Assembly (NCBI GenBank): GCA_029706075.1
Contig: JAINUG010000015.1
Span: 3,507,154 to 3,571,153, forward strand
Source: Aldrovandia affinis
Taxonomy: Eukaryota; Chordata; Actinopteri; Notacanthiformes; Halosauridae
Reading direction: 5' to 3'
Length of the DNA stretch: 64,000 nt
How positions within the stretch are numbered: the stretch's first letter is position 1; each line of letters begins with the position of its first letter. Positions 1 through 9,155 of this stretch are shown piece after piece. The notes below the pieces were generated by a model. That model worked only from the letters and a program-made list of their open reading frames with translations. It had not been told where the DNA came from and did not search any database. The position numbers and the translations under genes are program-made.

Positions 1-934
1 AATATAATTTGTTTTGTATAACATCCAATATAACATTAGACCACACCCAATAGATAACAATAGACCAGCATTTAAAATAAAAAAACCTATACAATCTCAA
101 ATGTATTCCCTTTATCTGTTAATATTTTACTTGAATACCTCGCCAGCTATTAGTAAGCATAGATGTTGATTACATTGGAAGGTCCTAATGACCTTAAACT
201 GAAACAACCTCCATAAATGCACAATTGCTCATTCCAAGTGAAGTTATAGTTTGCCATACAAGATTGCACCATAAATCAAGTGTCCAGTCAGCCAGCCCTG
301 GGCTCCCAGGTTGTTTGGTTGGTACATTACAATAATGAGAGCTCCAGATACATCACACCTGATCGATTTTGGAGCTACATCATCCAAATTGCTTGAAATT
401 ACAAGCTTCTGCTGCAAAATCATGAACCGCATGGGGACTCTCATCACACTGTCAGCTATAGCCTCTCTCTGAAAATATTCTTTTAAACAATGGCACAGTG
501 AAATTACCATTTGAAAAAAGGTAATTTATAATATACAAAGGCCACATAGCTACAGCAAGAAAATAGCTATGAGCAAAAGACAAAAAAGTTTAAATATTAA
601 GCAACACAATATTTAATATAATGTTAAAATTGTCTGAAAATCAACAACAAAATAAATATGAAACCATATTTATGTTAATTGGAAAGTTACTACCACACAG
701 TTGCATTTAACATTTAACATTTTATCTGGTGATCAGTCTAGAAGCCATAACAACCATGAAAGAATAATAATTAAAGAAGGTATTTCACAGATTTGTGGCA
801 ATCTGTATTGTGTGCACCTCATAGTTATGGCAAGATAATGTGAAATTATATAATTAAATAAGCCAATATAACAACTATACAATATCACCTGTGGACAACT
901 CATTTGGATAACTTGCCTCCCCAAAATGATCATT
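1..934. other. AT-rich non-coding DNA
   Basis: No recognisable gene, RNA or complete repeat was seen. The stretch is AT-rich with scattered stops in all frames. The minus-strand frames of 88 and 100 codons here show no domain or biased composition and are best read as chance. Confidence 0.6.
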
Positions 935-1315
935 TCTAATCTCACCTCTTTTTTTTGTCCTTTTTCTTTTCCCCCTTTTTCTCCCAATTTGAAATGCCCA
1001 ATCATATTATATGACAAGCACACACCCTCCTCCAAAACTGCATTTCACAAATTAAGCTTGCGTAGACGTGAGTCGGAGGAAGCGTCTTCATGTGCAGCTT
1101 TTCACAGGCAGACTGCGGGCACCTGACTGACCAGCGGCAGTCGCTGGTGTGCAATGAGTCATCTGTGCCAACTGAATCCCTCCCTCCCTGAGCTACCACT
1201 AATTATGCGTCACCCCGTGGGGGCTGCTGGCCATGGTCGGCACTGGCACGGACTGGATTCAATACCAGCCCACAAGGCTCATCCACACACTAGAACAGTG
1301 TCTAAATGGGATGAG
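935..1315 (-). mobile_element. tRNA-derived SINE, copy 1 (minus strand)
   Basis: This is a GC-richer island in AT-rich DNA. Read on the minus strand it runs from a degenerate tRNA-like head (a B-box-like GGTATTGAATCC near 1254-1265) through a body. It ends in a tail that reads ATTGGGCATTTCAAATTGGG followed by an A-rich stretch. The same kind of tail, an ATTGG motif followed by CAAATT and an A-rich run, closes the SINEs at 53889-54255 and 60402-60742. I infer a SINE that uses a LINE-type 3' tail. Boundaries are approximate because no clear target duplication was found. No protein is encoded; frames crossing it are shadows. Confidence 0.6.
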
Positions 1316-1682
1316 CCTCTCAGCAGCCCCAAATCTACTTACTCATTTAAAATTAACATACATACTGATCAATGTCTTGTGGTAAAAACAAGTTTATCAA
1401 CAGATTATTAAATCAAATTTGATTTTATATTTCTGCAGATATTTAGATATTTACAATGCTCACCTCCTTCTCACAACACAATTCTTAACATATGCTGCTA
1501 GAATTTCCACCCATAAAGTTGTTACCCACAGTAGAAGGTACTATGAAACACTCTCATATAAATGCATTTTTGTTCTTTGCAACACTTTGTACATTCACTG
1601 CATACTGTTAGGAGGAAAAAAATGGATGAAATACTATATTGGCTCGAGTACATTTGATATAACTTCTGAACATCTACGTATG
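1316..1682. other. AT-rich spacer
   Basis: No feature was recognised between the SINE and the Tc1-type MITE. Overlapping short frames on both strands (85-95 codons) carry no motif. Confidence 0.5.
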
Positions 1683-1684
1683 TA

Positions 1685-2166
1685 TAGGTAGTGGCCAAAA
1701 AGGTGGGAACACCACTACAACATGACTGGTATCTTGATCTGTAGAGTTCACAATGTACCGTTCTTGATGAAACTGCCTGCTCACACCCTAGGTTGAAATT
1801 TGCAATCAATTTATACAGAGTTGCTTGCCAGTTTAGCCTTGCACCTCAAACCTCTGACATCAACTTAGAAACTATTCCTCGTGAGACATCAGCAAGTTGA
1901 ACTGTCTTCATCACTGAAGTTGCTGCCAAAACATGCGCCAACAATCACACCTCTTTCGAAGTCACAGAGGTCTCAACTTATAGCCATGCTAGCCATAATT
2001 ATTGGACAACCAGGCCTGCCCAGCATTTTTGTACATGACACTGAACATGCTGTGATGTTAATTGCTAAATTAACTCAGGAACAACACCTTTGTGGAAGCA
2101 CCTGCTTTAAATATACTTTGTGTCCATCATTTGCCCAAGTGTTTCCAACTTTATCGCCCCTACCTG
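1685..2166 (-). mobile_element. Tc1-type MITE, 482 bp, with transposase N-terminal remnant
   Basis: The ends are imperfect inverted repeats. The left end reads TAGGTAGTGGCCAAAAAGG and the right end, on the minus strand, reads CAGGTAGGGGCGATAAAG. Both are flanked by TA (1683-1684 and 2167-2168), as expected for Tc1/mariner insertion. On the minus strand, roughly 1990 down to 1800, the translation still resembles the N-terminal helix-turn-helix of Tc1-like transposases (DFERGVIVGACF, then a degenerate second helix), broken by stops and shifts. The catalytic DDE domain is absent. This is an internal-deletion derivative that could only have moved with help from a full-length relative. Confidence 0.75.
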
Positions 2167-2317
2167 TATATCTTAACAGCAATATTTTGCTTGCCAAAAA
2201 GTGCTTTGCTGTACTGTGTCTATGAAGAGCAGTTAATTCCTGTCAATTATGAGACAGTTGCTGCTGAATATACTTACAATACAACTTTTATTTAAGATTT
2301 TATTTCATTAGATTAAC

Positions 2318-2440
2318 ACAGCAAGGTGGCATAGTGGGTAGCACTGTTGTTGCTCAGCTGTGTACTGAAAGTAAGTATTTTCGGGGTACCCTCATTTCCT
2401 CCAACAGTGAAGCAACAAAGGCCCTTTGAGTTGCTTCACA
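2318..2440 (+). repeat. Degraded SINE head fragment
   Basis: The segment GGTGGCATAGTGGGTAGCAC resembles the tRNA-like head of the intact SINE at 59403-59755 (GGTGGTGCAGTGGATAGCAC). The following bases retain only weak similarity (a TACCC/TCATTTCCTCC stretch), and the B box is lost. It is probably an old, truncated copy. The end is uncertain. The rest of 2169-2819 shows nothing I can name. Confidence 0.35.
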
Positions 2441-3814
2441 CACTTTATACTATATACATACTTTAGCTTAAATGTGTAAAGGGATCAAAAACATAAAAAA
2501 CAAACACAAGTTTTAATAAGCAAGTAACTCGCCACTATCCAGTAAAGTCTGCTGGACTAGAAATATTTACACACTCCTAGTTGAAGCCAGCATATACGTT
2601 CAAAAGCACTTCCACATGTGTCCGCAGAATAAATCACACAACGTTGACCTTTTCACATTAAAATAGACAGCACTTAGTTAGAGAATAGTTTGACCTCTGT
2701 AGTGCAGAGGTCAAAACTATATTTGCCGATTGTAACTGCACTTTCAGAGCTAGATTAGACTGTGATGATAATGCTAGTTTGAGAAATAACCACAGTTCCT
2801 ACTCCAAGCCACAATGTTCCAGTAAATTAGGGCTGTCCCCGACTAAAACAAATCTTGATCGACCAACAGTCGTCCATTTTTTTTCGATTGGTCGAAACTT
2901 TTTTTCAATATGACACACCCCATTTGTTTTAATAAATACAACTATGTGCACACTGCGCCTTGTCTCGTGTTTTATAACTTTCTTAAGTGAATGACACAAA
3001 TGAGTAACAATAGGCTAATGACTTAATGGAGCTGGAGTTCAAGATTGCCTGAAAGAAAAAAAAACGTCTCTGTTCCGAGCCTCCTCTTCATGCTGCTCTT
3101 GCAGATTGTGCTTGTGAAGTTGGGGTATGGCCACATAATAGGCTGATGCTTTTATTTGACCACAACCATAACACATTCTAATGCGTAGGCTATGTTTATT
3201 TAATTAACCAGGTTGGTCTCATTGGGATTTTAAATCACTTTTGAAAAAAAAATAGGCTAACAAACGAAAGATCACACATAGCCTAATGTCTTAAATTGTA
3301 GCCTAAAGCTGAACATAAAGTGGCTATACCCTATTGAAAATAACTTACTCGAGTCGGAGACCATCCGATAGCCTACTTACCCAGTCGTTTCATGTTATGG
3401 CACAGGAACACTTGCAATTAAAATGCACATTCGCGTGCCTAAAACAAGAAGGATACAATGTAGGCTACATGAAAGGGAGTGTTACGCATGTTAGTTATAA
3501 ATATATAACCCATATGTGGAGGGCGTCGGTCTCGACCACATGGGAGTGGCATGGTTGCCTTTGTCTTACATGTGGTGGAGGCCTTTGGAGCAGGGAGACT
3601 TTCTGGGGGCAGGTTTGGCACTCTCACAATGTCGCCCGGAAGGTTGCTCCAAAGGCCATAGTTGATTTAATTATGTAATTGGTGTCAATCAGTTAATTGA
3701 TATGGAAGTCAATTGGCTGATTGGGTGTCTGTGTGAAAATGTGAATTGTTTGGTGTGGAATGATTGTGATGGGTGATTGCCTCACGAGTCCCATCTGAGC
3801 CAGGCAGAAAGTGA

Positions 3815-3828
3815 GCCTATTTAAGAGC
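3815..3828 (+). promoter_or_regulatory. TATA-like box of the solo LTR
   Basis: CCTATTTAAGAGC lies about 300 bp into the LTR, upstream of a GC-richer stretch. The position suits an LTR promoter with transcription starting about 30 bp downstream. Support is by position and sequence only. Confidence 0.4.
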
Positions 3829-4291
3829 AGGTGGGGCGAGTGGGGAATCAGTTAGTCTTTGTCTTGCGTGTGTATTGAGAGTTAGTCTTGTGTTGTCATT
3901 GTTGTGAGTGTGCACACGTATGGTATTGTGGAGTGTTGGATGTTCTGTTGTTGGATGTGAGATGTTTGATGTTGGATGTGAGGTGTTTGATGTTTGATGT
4001 TTGTGGAGTTTTGTGTGCGTTTGTGAAAAGTGACTGAGTAGAGTGCTTCCTGTGTGTGGGGAAGAGGGAGAAGGGGCGCACTAAGAGTGTCCGCCTCGGT
4101 GTGATCGTGAAAGGGAGCGAGAGGGTGCCCTGAAAGAGGGTCTGCCTCTCACCCTCGGTGTGATTGAAAGAGAACTCGCACTCGGGCATTGGAGAGTGTT
4201 TCTGGGCAACGGCCCGAGAACTCTCACTGAAAGAGTGGAGAGTGTCTCGGGGCTGGTTGACAGAAAAATCTCACTGTGGGGAGTGGCAAGG

Positions 4292-4400
4292 GTCTCTGTA
4301 TGCATGGGTTGGAGAACTCAGACTGAAAAGTCGAGTGTCTCTGTATGCATGGGTAAGAGAACTCGGACTGCAAAGTTCGAGTGTCTCAGTATGCATGGGT
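4292..4400 (+). repeat. 45-bp tandem repeat inside the LTR
   Basis: The 18-base segment GTCTCTGTATGCATGGGT occurs at 4292 and 4337, and with one change at 4383 (spacing 45 and 46 bp). The intervening bases (GAGAACTC.GACTG) are also repeated. A looser GATGTTTGATGT/TTGGATGTGAG repeat lies at about 3950-4005. Such internal tandem arrays are common in variable U3 or R regions of LTRs. Confidence 0.7.
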
Positions 4401-4642
4401 GGGAAGCACTTGAAAGGTCACTGGATATGTGTGTGCCTGGGGAGGTTCCAGGGGAACTCCGGACGAAGAGGCACGGTGTCCCATAAGTTTAGATTATTTT
4501 AGCTTGTTATTTTAGTTTGTTGTTTTTACCCGAAAGCTTTGCGGCAAGTAGGGTGAAGATTTTTGTTTGTGTTTGTGTTTGTTATATGTTAACCTGCTCC
4601 CCCACTGTCTCTCCCCACTGTCAGGGGGGAGAGAGAGAAAAA

Positions 4643-4648
4643 AATAAA
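4643..4648 (+). terminator. Polyadenylation signal AATAAA of the LTR
   Basis: A perfect AATAAA lies 87 bp before the LTR end, downstream of the TATA-like box and in the same orientation. It is assigned by position; its function is unproven. Confidence 0.4.
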
Positions 4649-5100
4649 GAATAATCCAGTCCGTAGACCGGCAAACTCCAGTCCGTCTCCAGACTGCTCT
4701 GTTCCCATCCAGGGATTGTCACGTGACGTGTGACACCATACAATTAGCAAAACACATTTGTTATAAAATGTTACTTTTATTAGTTTTGCTGAATTATTCA
4801 CAACATTACTATTACCTTAACTGCCTAATATAATTTAAAGAGAACATATATAGGCTTAACTATGTTAAGAGTGAAGGACTGTCACTGCCTATACCCACAG
4901 CATCCAGAATGTATTATTCTACTGACAAGCGCGCCGAACTGTGGCGTCAATCTAGGTGTCTCATGCTGCGTGGACAATTTTTTATTAATTTTTTATTTTA
5001 TTTCACGCGACTGCTCGACCAAAACAAATCTTGGTCGACCAACAGCCCATCAACCAAACAATCGACTAGTCGACTAAATGTGGTCAGCCCTACAGTAAAT

Positions 5101-5755
5101 GCATGTGATAATGATGCTCAATATTAAATAATTGACCCAGAGGTCTGAAAACAATTTAAACAATTTATTCACACACACACACACATACACACACATACAA
5201 TAATAATTCAACTCTGATAAAAGGCCTAATTTTAGCACACTTAAATGATTAAAATGCACAAAAATGACTAAACGTTTAACAGATGAGTTTTAAACATTTC
5301 AAGGTTTAAACAATTGCCTGATAATTAGAAATAAACTGTTTGACATTTGTATGAAATACAGGTATGTGGGTAGTGTTGTGTGAAGCAATGACTGCTAGCT
5401 ATGTAGCTATTGCCCTTCTTGTCTGAGAACTGTCTTTTATCCAATTGTAAAATACATGTATGGTTCCACTGTGGTTTCGCCCACAACAGCAATAGATTAT
5501 GTGTGACTAGGCTATGGAACCTATGAAGACTCCTCACCTATAACCTGGGATGCCTCACATAGACTTCTGCTTTTTTCCAATATTGATTGGTGATGACAAT
5601 GTGGTCTCGAGCTGCTTGAAAAGCAGTTGGTAAGCTAATTGCCACAATCGGAGGCTGGGCCTTACAACTGAGACATTGAAGGTTCACTTTTATTTTTTAT
5701 CCATTTAACGAGCATACACCCTAAACCGTCTATTGATTTATGCAGCTGGATATCA
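5101..5755. other. AT-rich DNA with a short (CA)n
   Basis: The only structure is an imperfect (CA)n run at about 5170-5198, interrupted by TA steps. No gene was recognised. Confidence 0.5.
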
Positions 5756-5769
5756 ATTCACAACAATTT

Positions 5770-6240
5770 ACAATTTTGTTATTTAGCAGAGGCCTTAATC
5801 CAAAGTGACTTAGAAGAGTGCATTGACATGGCTAGAGATAATCACTGTAAGTTACAGTCTAAACATTGACAATGCCAACATTCATGCTTCAAAACCTGTT
5901 ATACAAAGGGAAAAAAGGTTATACATTTTTTTTATTATTAACTGAGGTGGAGTCCGAAAGGGTAAGTTTTCTGCCTTTTACTGAAGATCGGTAGAGAGTA
6001 TACTGTCCTGACTGAATGAGGAAGGTCATTCCACCATCTAAGGACCAGGGCAGAGAAGAGGTGGGTCTATAGGGAAACAGGACACTCAGCATAGGAGGCT
6101 GATCAGAGGGATCTGGAAGGGGTGTAGGGTGTGATCATTGGCTGAGGAGTCCCCTTCATGGCCCAATATGTCAGCAACATCAATACCTTGCTCAAGAGTA
6201 CAACAGCAGTCCCCATCCGGGAATTAAACCACGAGAGGCC
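5770..6240 (-). repeat. SINE-like / dispersed repeat debris (minus strand)
   Basis: Two pieces look like parts of widespread fish repeats. At about 5778-5815, read on the minus strand, AGTCACTTTGGATTAAGGCC followed by TCTGCTAAAT resembles the conserved 3' tail of V-type SINEs. At about 6185-6225 the minus strand reads a B-box-like GGTTTAATTCCC followed by sequence resembling the GCTGTTGTACTCTTGAGCAAGG-type segment of such SINEs. The material between, with GGAAGGTCATTCCACC at about 6020-6035, looks like another dispersed family. Assignment rests on remembered family features, and the boundaries are approximate. Confidence 0.42.
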
Positions 6241-6561
6241 TAATTGCTGATTCCAAATTTGCGACGAAAGTGGAAGAAAAAACTAACAATAAAAAAAATT
6301 TGTTCCAATGACCCCACCCTTTGCCCTGCTGTCCCTGCTTGGTTAAGAGGCATTAGTAGGGCCTCCAGCAAGGCTTAAAGCTCCAACTTAGCTTGTACTT
6401 TTATTCACTGATTTATTCAAAACCTATTTTTATATGTTGCAAGTGTGTGACTCTGGGGGAGAACTCTAATACACATTTGATATTAATGTCATATTAATAT
6501 GTTTCTGTTATAAAAAAATAAAACAAAATCAACACTTTAATATGTGAGTTTCGAAAGCAAC

Positions 6562-7504
6562 ATGAGAGATCTAACAGATTTTGAAAGATGTCAAATATTT
6601 GGAGCCCGAATTGCAAGTGCATCAGTTACAGAAATTGCAAAATGATTTAATGTGTCAAGGGGAACAGTGCCAAAAATCATGACGAATATGCCACATGAGG
6701 AAAAACTGCATCAGAAAAGAGGAACAGTGGTTGTAACTCGAAGCTCCCTGATAAGGATAAATGGACACAACAGGATAGTTGCTGAAAAACACAAAATAAC
6801 AGCCTCAAAAATGACCACAGAACTGAATCTACACCTCCAGACCCAACAATAACTATACGCCAAAGCTGATATTTATGTTAGGGCTGCCATTCAGAAGCTA
6901 CTTTTAATGCACAACAACATAAAACCTGTTGTAATGAGTACAAAACACGGACTTCTGAGCAGTGGAAGTAATGTGGTATGAGTCATTTTTTAGTATTTTT
7001 CCTACAATTGGACATGTTTATGTTTGGAGAAAGGCAAAGCCACATTGCCTGTTCTCAACTGATGAACATGGTTGTGGATCTGTTATGGTATGGGCAACCA
7101 TCTCTTGGAAGGTTATTAGGTCCGATTATTACTCTGCATAGTAGAATTATGGCCAAGGAATACAAATCCATTTTAGGCAACCAGGTGCACCCTATGGTTC
7201 AAACATTGTTTCCTCAAGATGTTCCAGTATTCCAAGACAAAACAGCCTCATACACACCGCTAAATGGAATCAAGAGTGGTTTCATGAACACCAGAATGAA
7301 GCCAAACACCTTCCATGGCCTCCCCGATCAACAAATCTAAAAATCATTGAACCTTTATGGAAAGTTGTGGAATGTAGAGTATGTAGTAGATTTCCTTTAT
7401 CTCTCAAAGAACTGGAGGCTTTCCTTCTTGAGGAATGGTCCAATATCCCACTATAAACAGTTCAAAAGTGAGCTATAAAGGTGTACCTAATAAAGTGGCC
7501 ACTG
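6562..7504 (+). pseudogene. Tc1-like transposase relic
   Basis: From ATG 6562 the translation starts MRDLTDFERCQIFGARIASA, matching the N-terminal helix-turn-helix of Tc1-like transposases. It hits an in-frame TGA at about 6640 and resumes (VSRGTVPKIM), with a second DNA-binding segment containing HKITASKMTTELN. After frameshifts the DDE region remains at 6978-7337, with GNQVHPMVQTLFPQD followed by FQDK where the family has FQDDN, so the usual second Asp context is altered. The relic ends with GTGTACCTAATAAAGTGGCC (7481-7500), the right terminal repeat of this subfamily. No left terminal repeat was found. It is non-functional and belongs to the same subfamily as 24757-25320. Confidence 0.88.
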
Positions 7505-7917
7505 AATGTATATATACAGTGGGTTCGGAAAGTATTCAGACCCCCTTAAATTTTTCACTCTTTGTCATATTGCAGCCATTTGCTAAAATCAATTAATTTC
7601 ATTTTTTTTCCTCGTTCATGCACACACAGCACCCAATATTGTCAGAAAAACACAGACTTGTAGACATTTTTGCAGATTTATTACAAAATAAACACTGAAA
7701 TATCACATGGCCATAAGTATTCAGACCCTTTGCTGTGACACTTGTATATTTAACTCAGGTGCTGTCCAATTCTTCTGATCATCCTTGAGATGGGCCTACA
7801 CCTTCATTGGAGTCCAGCTGTGCTTAATTATATTGATTGGACTTGATTTGGAAAGGCACACACCTGTCTATGTGAGGTCCCACAGTTGACAGTGCATGTC
7901 AGAGTAAAAACCAAGCC

Positions 7918-8259
7918 ATGAAGTCCTAGGAACTCTCCATAGACCTCCGAGATAGAATTGTGTTGAGGCATAGATCTGGGGAAGGGTATAAAAACATTGC
8001 TAAAGCATTGAAAGCACCCAGGAGAACAGTGGGCTCCATCATTGTGAAATGGAATAAGTTTGAAACCACCACAACTCTTCTTAGAGCTGGCCGTCTGGCC
8101 AAACTAAGTAACCGGGCAAGAAGGGACATGGTCAGGGAGGTGACCAAGAACCCAATGGCCACTCTAAGAGAGCTTCAGAGTTCCTCTGCAGCGATGGGAG
8201 AACCTGGTAGAAGGACAAACATCTCTGCAGCACTCCCATCAATCAGACCTTTATGGTAG
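7918..8259 (+). pseudogene. Transposase N-terminus in left fold-back arm
   Basis: The ancestral start is ATG 7918 (MKS, then an in-frame TAG, then ELSIDLRDRIVLRHRSGEGY). The translation matches the paired-like helix-turn-helix DNA-binding part of a Tc1-like transposase, continuing through RRTVGSIIVKWNKF and REVTKNPMATLRELQ to about residue 114. A frameshift near 8236 brings it to a stop at the arm boundary. The TAG after MKS and the terminal frameshift are shared with the other arm, so they predate or were copied by the duplication. No catalytic domain is present on this strand. Confidence 0.9.
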
Positions 8260-8752
8260 CACTTGGCATTCAGGCCAAAAATGTCAATTTGTGTCTCATC
8301 AGACCGGATAATCTTTTTCCTGATGCTCTTAGAGTCCTTTAAGTACCATTTGGCAAACTCCAGGTGGGCTGTCATATGCCTTTCACTCAGAAGTAGCTTC
8401 CGTCTAGCCACTACCATAAAGGTCTGATTGATGGGAGTGCTGCAGAGATGTTTGTCCTTCTACCAGGTTCTCCCATCGCTGCAGAGGAACTCTGAAGCTC
8501 TCTTAGAGTGGCCATTGGGTTCTTGGTCACCTCCCTGACCATGTCCCTTCTTGCCCGGTTACTTAGTTTGGCCAGACGGCCAGCTCTAAGAAGAGTTGTG
8601 GTGGTTTCAAACTTATTCCATTTCACAATGATGGAGCCCACTGTTCTCCTGGGTGCTTTCAATGCTTTAGCAATGTTTTTATACCCTTCCCCAGATCTAT
8701 GCCTCAACACAATTCTATCTCGGAGGTCTATGGAGAGTTCCTAGGACTTCAT
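8260..8752 (-). pseudogene. Transposase N-terminus plus start of DDE domain (right arm and loop)
   Basis: Read from 8752 down, this repeats the left-arm coding segment exactly at protein level. After a frame change it continues into the loop, where the minus strand encodes RRKLLLSERHMTAHLEFAKW and then SDETQIDIFGLNAKC. The Asp of SDET is the first catalytic residue of the DD34E triad. The copy ends abruptly at 8260, where the sequence turns back into the opposite arm. The second Asp and the Glu are missing, so no active transposase can be made. Confidence 0.9.
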
Positions 8753-9155
8753 GGCTTGGTTTTTACTCTGACATGCACTGTCAACTGTGGGACCTTACAT
8801 AGACAGGTGTGTGCCTTTCCAAATCAAGTCCAGTCAATATAATTAAGCACAGCTGGACTCCAATGAAGGTGTAGGCCCATCTCAAGGATGATCAGAAGAA
8901 TTGGACAGCACCTGAGTTAAATATACAAGTGTCACAGCAAAGGGTCTGAATACTTATGGCCATGTGATATTTCAGTGTTTATTTTGTAATAAATCTGCAA
9001 AAATGTCTACAAGTCTGTGTTTTTCTGACAATATTGGGTGCTGTGTGTGCATGAACGAGGAAAAAAAATGAAATTAATTGATTTTAGCAAATGCCTGCAA
9101 TATGACAAAGAGTGAAAAATTTAAGGGGGTCTGAATACTTTCCGAACCCACTGTA

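Larger units (their letters stand above)
3515..4735 (+). mobile_element. Solo LTR of an LTR retrotransposon (5-bp TSD), inside the hAT element
   Basis: This 1221-bp sequence begins TGTGGAGGGC and ends GTGTGACA, the canonical TG...CA ends of an LTR. It is flanked by a perfect 5-bp duplication CCATA (3510-3514 and 4736-4740). It has a TATA-like TATTTAAG at 3818-3825 and an AATAAA at 4643-4648, in the right order for an LTR promoter and polyadenylation site on the plus strand. No gag, pol or env sequence and no second LTR are present, so it is most simply the product of LTR-LTR recombination. A 5-bp duplication is compatible with Ty3/gypsy-type, copia-type or retroviral integrases, so the superfamily is open. 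Confidence 0.87.
2828..5092. mobile_element. Non-autonomous hAT element with 8-bp TSD
   Basis: The element starts TAGGGCTGTCC and ends GGTCAGCCCTA, a short terminal inverted repeat of the hAT type. It is flanked by a perfect 8-bp direct repeat CAGTAAAT (2820-2827 and 5093-5100), the hallmark target duplication of hAT transposases. Both subterminal regions carry a related direct repeat around ACAAATCTTG and TCGACCAACAG, and the right end is rich in TCGACTAGTCGAC-like palindromes typical of fish hAT ends. Without the nested LTR (3515-4735) and its duplicated 5 bp it is about 1.04 kb. No BED finger, DDE or hATC dimerisation domain is visible, so it needed a transposase supplied in trans. Confidence 0.88.
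7517..9153. mobile_element. Tc1-derived fold-back element, 1637 bp
   Basis: A left arm (7517-8259) and right arm (8411-9153) of 743 bp each are reverse complements. I count three mismatches (about 99.6% identity). They flank a 151-bp unique loop (8260-8410). Both outer ends read CAGTGGGTTCGGAAAGTATT, a Tc1-type terminal repeat, and are bounded by TA (7515-7516 and 9154-9155). Each arm contains the 5' part of one Tc1-like transposon: terminal repeat, 5' UTR and transposase N-terminus. The loop continues the minus-strand copy into the start of the DDE domain. It is therefore an inverted duplication of a transposon 5' half that kept two usable ends. Confidence 0.93.

Noticed and set aside
3334..4502. 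Open frames of 97-114 codons inside the hAT/LTR region
   Set aside because: They overlap on both strands, follow the tandem repeats of the LTR, and match no gag, pol or transposase motif.
8508..8744. 78-codon frames antisense to the transposase in both fold-back arms (also 7926-8162)
   Set aside because: They are complementary shadows of the transposase coding sequence, identical in both arms because the arms are identical.
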